A stretch of 10,661 bases of DNA from Baffinella frigidus (taxonomy: Eukaryota > Cryptophyceae > Cryptomonadales > Baffinellaceae): NCBI GenBank assembly GCA_026770585.1, contig MU646327.1, positions 73,064-83,724 on the forward strand, written 5' to 3'. Each line of letters starts with the position of its first letter. Position 1 is the first letter of the stretch. The notes below the pieces were generated by a model that worked only from the letters and a program-made list of their open reading frames with translations, ran no database searches and was not told the origin of the DNA. Of this stretch, positions 1 to 8,003 are shown one piece after another. A program made the translations under genes and the position numbers.

Positions 1-322
1 CTGCGATGCCCCCGTCGTGGGATGACACCTGGGGTTTGGGGTTTGGGGGTTTGGGGTTTGGAGGTTTGGGGTGTTGGGTTGGGGGTTTGGGGTGTGGGGA
101 TAGGGGCTTAGGATTTAGGGTTCAGGGTTTTCAAGGTCATATGGTTTAGGATTCAGGATTCAGGGTTTAGGATTTAGGGTTTAGCTTTCAGTGTTTAGTG
201 TTTAGTGTTTAGTGTTTAGTGTTTAGTGTTTCAGTGTTTCGTGTTTGGGGTTTAGGGCTTACATGGTCTTATGGCTTAGGGTTTAGGGTTTAGGGTAGAG
301 TTTAGGGTAGGGTTTAGGGTAC
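1..322 (-). repeat. Degenerate TTTAGGG array (partial intron 16 of gene A)
   Basis: After about 30 unique bases the stretch is almost entirely 6-8-mer variants of TTTAGGG: GGTTTGG types at 30-100, GGATTCA/GGATTTA at 110-185, a homogeneous GTGTTTA block at about 191-232, then canonical TTTAGGG to 320. In the sense of gene A it reads CCCTAAA. It starts immediately at the exon 16 donor, which reads GTACCCTAAAC, and runs off the window, so the next exon of gene A must lie outside. No coding signal is seen here. The variety of units argues against a functional telomere end. Confidence 0.85.
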
Positions 323-495
323 CAGTGCCCCGAGCAGCATGCACGCCACGGCCCTCGCGGCAGGCGAGCCGGCGGACAGGAAAAGGTCGGCGATGGGCTG
401 CTTGAGGTTGAGGCGCTGGAGGGCGAGGCGGCACGTGTCCTTGTCCGCGAGTTTGATCAGGATGCGCCCGAGAGCTGTCTGGAGGTCCTGGTCCC
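323..495 (-). CDS. Gene A exon 16
   Basis: Two bases complete Gly, then DQDLQTALGRILIKLADKDT, CRLALQRLNLKQPIADLFLS and AGSPAARAVACMLLGAL. It has two to three armadillo-type helices and is the longest exon seen. The acceptor is GTGGTTCCAG and the donor GTACCCTAAAC, phase 0. The protein continues outside the window. Confidence 0.8.
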
Positions 496-3400
496 CTGGA
501 ACCACGTTTGCCCGCGGTTACGTTTGACCTGGGTTACGTTTGACCACGATGAAGTTTGACCACGGTTACGTTTGACCACGATGCAGTTTGACCACGGTTA
601 CGTTTGACCACGGTTAAAGTTGACCACGGTTACGTTTGACGTCGGTTGAAGTGGACCACGGTTACGATTGACCACGGGTAAGTTTGACCAGGGTTAAGTT
701 TGACCACGGTTGACAGAACCGCGCAGGCCTTGTTCGCAGCGCGACGGTTAACTGAACCGCGCAGGGCTATCACCGAAAAAAACGTGTGGGCAGGCAAGAG
801 TCGTGCGGGGCCACGCGCACGTTTCTGCCGCCCCGGTTCTTGAGGGTTTTGAATTTTGGATTTTGGGTGTACCACACGGTGGACTACGAACCTTTCACCA
901 AAAGTCAACTTACCTGAAGACAATTAACTTTAAAGATTTTTCTCATGCACATTGGTCACGTAACACCCCGGAATCCGGGGTCAACGAAACCCACGTAGCC
1001 CACCGAGTGGGGGGCGCGCCTGCATCGAAGATATCGAGGACGATCTTCATCAAGTAGGTGTCCTGGATAACGTGCATGCGTACCTGGTTCAGGGTTGAGG
1101 GTTAAGGGTGTAGAGTGTAGGGTGTAGGGTGTAGGGTGTAGGGTGTAGGGTGTAGGGTGTAGGGTGCAGGGTGTAGGGTGTAGGGTGTAGGATGCAGGGT
1201 GTAGGATTTAGGGTTTAAGGTTTAGGGTTTAGGGGTTTGGTCACCGCGTCCTTGTTGGCGAGGGAGTCTATGAGCATGAAGGCGGAGTGCGCGATTGGCT
1301 GCGTTTGGGGTTGGGGGTTAGAGGTTGAGGGTTAGGGGTAAGGGTTCGGGGTGAGAGGTGATGGGGTTAGGGTTAGGGGTTAGGGATTAGAGTTGAGGGT
1401 TTTAGGGTTTAGGGTTTAGGGTAGAAGTTCGGGGTTTAGTGTTGAGTGTTTAGTGTTCAGGGTTCAGGGTTTAGGGATCAGGGTTTAGTGTTCAGGGTTT
1501 AGTGCTCAGGGTTTGGGGTTTAGGGTTTGGAGTTTAGGGTTGCACACCTCGCTGCCGTCGAGTAGGAGTCCAGGCGCGCCCTCCCCGCCCCGCTCGTTTC
1601 TGGAAGAGGGTAGGTGTTGGTTTTGGGTTTAGGGGTTTGGGTTTAGGTTTTTGTGTTTGTGTTGAGGGTTTTGGGGTTTGGGTTCAGGGTTTAGTGTTCA
1701 GTGTTTGGTGTTTAGGGTTTAGGGTTCAGGGGTTACGGTCTAGGGTTTAGGGTTTACTTGTCGCTGAGGATTCATTTGATGAGGTGATGGTCCCTGGCTC
1801 TTTTCCGCTTCAAAGTTGACGATTTTTTACCAGAAACTCAGCATGTCAACTTACGAATAGTCGGTCAACCCGAGTGAGGCAGAGCTAGGAGCCGCTCGGG
1901 ACACTACAAGGGACCACAGCCCTGGATATCCCATGTAACGTGACCAAAAATTGCTGACCTTTGGCGCGTTTCCTAAGAAACAATCCAGTAATTGACTTTT
2001 TAATGTTCCTCGTAGTGTTTTGAGTGGGGAGGTTACTTGTCGCCGAGGAAGCGTTTGATGAGGTGGTGATCCCAGGCTCTTTTCCGTCCCAAAGTTGACG
2101 GATTTGTACCAGAAACCCAGCATGCCAACTTACGAATAGTCGGTCAACCCGACAGAGGCAGAGCTACCACACGATGCTACAATCGGCCTTTTCTTAAAAC
2201 TCTGTGTTAAGAATGACATATCTGCATTGTGTAGTAAATGTCAAGTCTCCAGGGGTTTGAGCCCCGGGTACGTGACCAATTCTCGTGCAAATACTGGACG
2301 CGACCTTAACACCGACATTTAAGAAAAGGCCAGTGACCGCCTTGTGTGGTAGGTTTAGGGCTTACTTGTCGCCGAGGAAGCGTTTGATGAGGTGGTGCTC
2401 ATCTATCATCTCCGTCCGCGCTCCTTTACTGCCGAGGGGGTGGCAGGGTACAGGGTTAGGTAAGCTCTCCGCTGCCGATAACTAAGCTCTTCGCTGCCGA
2501 GCGAGAAGGGAACAGTCCATCTAAACGTAATCCATAGGCCCTACGGATCAAAACCGTAGGGGCATAGGGGGTTCCTACGGAAAAGCCGAGGTTGATTTGA
2601 GAAGCGTTTGACGAGGTGGTGTGCATCGATCATATCCGTCAGCGCCCTTTTGCTGCCGAGGGGGTGCAGGGTTGGGGTTTGGGGTTTTGGGTTTAGGGTT
2701 TAGGGTTTTGGGTTTAGGGTTTAGGGTTTAGGGGCCGCATCGTAAGAACAGAACCTCAATCGCCACGATTGAGGAAACCCTAAACCCTAAACCCAGGGTT
2801 TAGGGTCGAGGGTCTAGGCACACACGTTTCTTCACCACAGCCCCCCGTGCGACGCTTGACACGGTTGCGACGCTTGCCACCGTGTCAAGCGTCGCACCCT
2901 CATCAAACGCTTCTAAAATCGCTTGACACCGTGTTTTAACAGGTTTCTCTGGTGTGATCCCTTCCCGGCTTAGGTTCCGTCCTGTTACAAAACCTGCCTT
3001 CCCCCCCCCCCACAGACAAATCCGCCACACAAAAACGAGGCAATACATTTCAGGTGGGAGAGCGAGTGGGTTGCTGTGCCGCGTGGTACATGGTTGACGG
3101 CCGGGGTAGGGTAGGGTAGGGCAGGGTAGGATTCAGGCAGGGTCTAGTGTTTAGGGTCGGCAGGGTTTATCAACAGACCTGTAGCGGGCGATGTGCGCAA
3201 GCGCCTCCGTCGCGATCACCATCTGGTCCAGCTTGGTCTTGTCGTTGTTCACCCACGCCGCCAGCAGCGGCACTACGTTGGCATCCACCTGCCACAACCC
3301 CAGGAAGGGAATTAATCCATCTGGGCAGATCCCGATAGCCCCGGCAACGGTAACCACAACCACACAACGTCCTGTCGTTGTTCACCCACGCAGCCAGGAG

Positions 3401-6400
3401 GGGCACCACGTTGGCGTCAACCTGGTTTATGGCTTATAGTTTAGGGTTATCTCCTCTCGAGCTTGGTCCTGTCGTTGTTCACCCATGCGACCAGGAGGGG
3501 GGCCACATTGGCGTCGACCTGCGCCCGACAGTCCCCCCAATGGTCTGTAGAGTTAGATGCGTTGATCACGTTTCAATAGGCGGAGCGTATTAAAGAAGAA
3601 CACGCCACAGTCCCACCCGTACCTCAACATCTAGGCACACCGCACAATGTCTTACCGTGTGAGGATGCTGCGGGGCGAGACCAGGGTCTTGACGCACGGC
3701 TTGTGGGCCGAGAGGGCCTTCAGGACGACCAGGGCGTTCCGAATCAGCTGCTCTCGCCCCTCAACTCAGACCCTAACCCCTAAACCCGCAGCACCCTTGG
3801 GGGCTCACCGTGTGCTTGGCGCGGGGTTCTCCCTCTCTTTATCTCTCTCCCTCTCTCTCTCTCTCTCGCTAGCTCGCTCGCGCGCGCGCTCTCTCTCTTT
3901 CTTTCTTTCTCTCTCGCTCGCTCGCTCTCTCGCTGTGGTGTGCCTGGGTCCTGAGGTGCGGGTGGAATGGAGGCTGGGGCCTGAAAGGATCCTGCAAGTT
4001 ATCTAGTGTGCCTGGGTCCCGTGTGAGGGTGCTGCGGGTCCTCACCAGGGTCTTGACGCACGGCTTGTGGGCCGAGAGGGCCTTCAGGACGACCAGGGCG
4101 TTCCGCATCAGCCGCTCGCCCGCCTCCTTGTCGATCAGGGGGATGTGGGGGGGGCTGCGCGAGGCACGTTCGTGTCAGTGGTCGAGAGAGAGTGTGCGAG
4201 CGAGCGAGCGAGCGAGAGATAGAGCGAACGCGAGAGAGAGAGAGCGAACGTGAGCGAGAGAGAGAGAGAAAGAGAGAGAGCGAGAGAGAGAGAGAAAGAG
4301 AGAGCGCGCGCGCGTGATGCGCCCGAGAACTATGCGCGAGCAGAGAGAGAGACACACAGCGGGATATAGAGAGAGCGAGAGAGGAAGGGAGGGAGGGAGG
4401 GAGGGAGGGCGGGAGGGAGGGAGGGCGAGATAAAAAAACAGACCTGTCGAGCATCTCTGCCAAGAGGTGCGCCCCCCCTGCCGCAGCCACCTGGTAGAGC
4501 GCGTTTCGCATCAGTACGCTGCAAAAACAACAAAATAGTCCCAAAAGTTGACGGATTAGTACCAGCAACGTCAACTTTTGCCATCGGCCAACGGATGCCC
4601 CCTGCCACGACGAAATGCGCTCTACCAGGCATTTCGCATGAGTACGTTATTGCAAAAACAATAACGCAATCCCCGAAGGTGATGGATGAGTGCCAGCAAC
4701 GTCAACCACGAAAACAATAACATGTTCCCACACGTTGACAGGTTGGTACGAACCATGATCAGCTTTCGGAATGGTGTTATTGTTTTCGCGTGGCCGACGG
4801 ATGCGAAAACCGCTCTGTCGATCAGCTCTGCACAACAGTTCACGCCCCCTACCACGCCACAGTGCAAGAAGGGGGTGTCCATTGAACGGAAATGGTACAC
4901 CATATACACTTTTGAAGAAATTCAAGTTAATGCGATTTTGCCCAAAGTTAACAACCGTTCAGGAGAACGGTCCTGGGCGATTTACCTCCTCGAGGGCTCT
5001 GGCTTAGTACCAACGCCAGCTGTTAACGCTATCGACAACACGAGTGGTAACCATCGAACGCTCCAACCACACGGTGGGCTTCGGAGGTTTCGTTGGGGCT
5101 GGAATTCCGGGTGTTACGTGACCAAATTGCACCAGGAAATCCTTAAAATTAACTACCTCAAAGCAAGTTGACTTTTGATGAAAGGTTCGTAGTCCACTGT
5201 GTGGTTAGGTGGCACGTGGCGCGGGGAAGAGAGGAGCGGGGTGCAATGCCGAGCGCGACCACAGCCGAACACGACCACGCACGCCACTACGGGCGGTGGT
5301 TGGTAAGCGGGGGCGGTGCAGAGATCGAAGGCTCCGATTAGGTGGCACGTGGCAAGTAGCAAGTGGCGGGGGAAAGCGGGGGCGGGGCTTAGGGGTGAGG
5401 GTTGGATTGATCTTGCGGGTTGAGGGATGAGGGCGCATGGGTAAGGGTTAGGTTGCGGGTTGAAGGATGGTCACCACTTCCTTGTAGATGTCGCCCTTGA
5501 ACTGAAACTGCCAGAGCGCCGAGCCTGGTCGAGACGCGTCAGGGCTCAGCGTTATGGGCTTCAGAGTTAAGGGATGCGGGTAGGGATGCGGGTCTAGGGT
5601 GTGGGTGGTTTGGGGTTTAGGGTTGGAGTTTAGGGTAAGGGTTTAGGGGTTAGTGTTTAGGGTTTAGAGTTTAGGGTCTAGGGTCTAGGGTCTAGGGTCT
5701 AGGGTTTAGGGTTTAGAGTCTAGGGTTTAGGGTCTAGAGTCTAGGGTCTAGGGTCTAGGGTCTAGGGTTTAGGGTCTAGGGTCTAGGGTCTAGGGTCTAG
5801 GGTGCGGGTGGGAGCGTACATGCTTCCGCGCGCTCCGCGAACGAGACATCGTTCTCCACGTGGGTCTGGTTTAGGTTTGAGAGTTTAGGTTTAGGGTTTA
5901 GGGTTTAGGGTTTAGGGTTTAGGGTTTAGAGTTGAGGGGTTAGGGTTTAGGGTTTGGGGTTTAGGGGGTTGGGTTAAGGGTTAAGGGTTTAGGGTTTAGG
6001 GTTTAGGGTTTAGGGTTTAGGGTGTAGGGTTTAGGGTTTAGGGTTTAGGGTGTAGGGTTGAGGGTGTAGGGTTTAGGGTTTAGGGGTTAGGAGTTAGGGT
6101 TTGGCGTTCAGGGTTTAGGGTACCTCCTTGAGGGACTTCATCGTCTCGACGTTGATGATCACCTGAGGGTTTAGGGTTTGGAGTTTGGGGTTTGGGGTTT
6201 GGGGTTTTGGGTTTTGGGTTTTGGGTTTAGGGTTTAGGGAGAGGGATTAGGGTTTATGGTTTATGGTTTATGGTTTATGGTTTATGGTTTAGGGTTTAGT
6301 GTTGAGTGTTAAGGGTCAGGGGTTTAAGGTTTTAGGGATCAGGTCTTAGGGTTTAGGATTGAGGGTTTAGGATCTAGGGTTTAGAGTTTAGGGTTTAGAG

Positions 6401-6547
6401 TTTAGGGGTTGATGATGACCTCGTGCTCTGTCACGAACTGCCCGCGCACCATGTGCAGGATGTCCTCGCAGATCTGTAAACACGCCCCCACACCGGTTAA
6501 ACCCAAATACGCGCGCGCGCGCTCTCTCTCTCTCTCTTTTGCTCTCG

Positions 6548-6596
<49 letters not shown>

Positions 6597-7964
6597 TCTC
6601 TCTCTCTCTGGCTCACACGCACGTACACACACACACAAACACACACATACACATACAAATACGCCGTGTTTTTGTTGACACCCCATCGACAGATTTCTGC
6701 TCTGTAAGGAGCGCGGCTGCAGAGAGGTGCACCTCTCACGAGAAGAGCACCGGGCGCACTCTTTCCGGGCGTGGGACTGGCTACACAAAAACGCCACGTT
6801 TCTTGATCACGCGGGGATGCTGAGGTTGGGGGGAGGAGGAGGCGGTACATATGTGAGCTCCTTGAAGATGCGACCGCGCTCTCGCTCTTTGAGCTCCCTG
6901 GCTTTCTTGGCGTCTTTGGCCTCCATTTGTTTCCGGCCCATCATGGCCAACATCTCGTCCGTCATCTGCCGACGAAGAGTTATTTACCACATGTAAACCT
7001 GCATGGCTGACGCGAAACGCTGCGAAAAGCTAGTCACGAGGGTCCTGCGACCCTTTGAAGATTGCCACGAGGGCCTGACAACCCGGGGACGCACCGTGTG
7101 TCGCACGATTTATTGTTCAGATAGCACGAATGCAGACCGCACAGGTTCAGGACAGGGCGAGAAACCGCCCCCGCCTCTTGGGGTCAACAATACGTGGCGT
7201 CTGATTCGTCGGTATATGTGATTGGTGAAAGGATTTGATTCTTGTCGACACATGTGATTCTTCAAAGGATTTGATTCTCGTCCACACACGCGGTGCTTCA
7301 ACGGATCCGATGCTTGTCAACACATGCGATTCGTCAACGAATTCGAGTCGCCGCTGGGGTGAACAACTATACACGGAGTCTGATTCGCCAACACATGTGA
7401 TCCGAGAACGGATTTAATCCTTGTCAACATATCTGATTCGTCAACGAATTTGATTTGATTCGTGTGATTTTGGGCAACGTACGTGGAATTTGGCGTAGGG
7501 GTCCGTGACATCGTCGAGCTGCTTGCCGAACCTGTCGTTTGCGATCTCCCTCTGCCATGCTTCCTCCGCCTCCTGCTCGAAACGCCGTCAGAATTTTAGG
7601 TCAACCAAATGGCTCAAAGGGATCGTGCCTTCTACTGGAAAGCTCCACCCCACCCTGTCCATCTAAATATTTTAAAACGAACTTGGGTTTAGTAGTCAGC
7701 TTTTGCTTGAAATATGTCCACTTTGTGTCTAAAATGAATTTAATGTCCCCCTAAAGTTGTGGGAATTGGAGCCGTCGGTGTCGGATTGCGGCTTCGGTTA
7801 CAGGATAGGGTGGGGTGGAGCTTTCCAGTAGTTCTGCTCGCGCGCTTCAGGCTTCAGGGTTTCGGGTGTCGGGTTTCGGGTTTCTGGTTTCGGGCTTCGG
7901 GTTTCGGGGTTCGGGTGTCGGGTGTCGGGTGTCGGGATTCGGGATTCGGGTTTCGGGTTTCGGG

Positions 7965-8003
<39 letters not shown>

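Noticed and set aside
1-322. Chromosome end (true telomere)
   Set aside because: The repeats are degenerate, interrupted by exons and scattered over the window in two orientations. A true end would be a pure terminal array.
506-713. Coding repeat domain encoded by the 16-bp minisatellite
   Set aside because: A period of 16 shifts frame every unit and there is no continuous open frame through all copies; it lies in intron 15.
2847-2897. Rho-independent type terminator
   Set aside because: No T-run follows, it lies inside an intron, and the genome is eukaryotic.
3647-4574. Long open frames across the CT/GA microsatellites on both strands
   Set aside because: Low-complexity Ser/Leu/Arg products of dinucleotide repeats, which are open in several frames at once.
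4686-5171. 161-codon plus-strand open frame
   Set aside because: It crosses two mobile elements and a hairpin, has no coding character, and lies in intron 8 of gene A.
7180-7466. CRISPR array (36-bp repeats)
   Set aside because: The units are contiguous with no spacers, diverged from one another, and in a eukaryotic intron.
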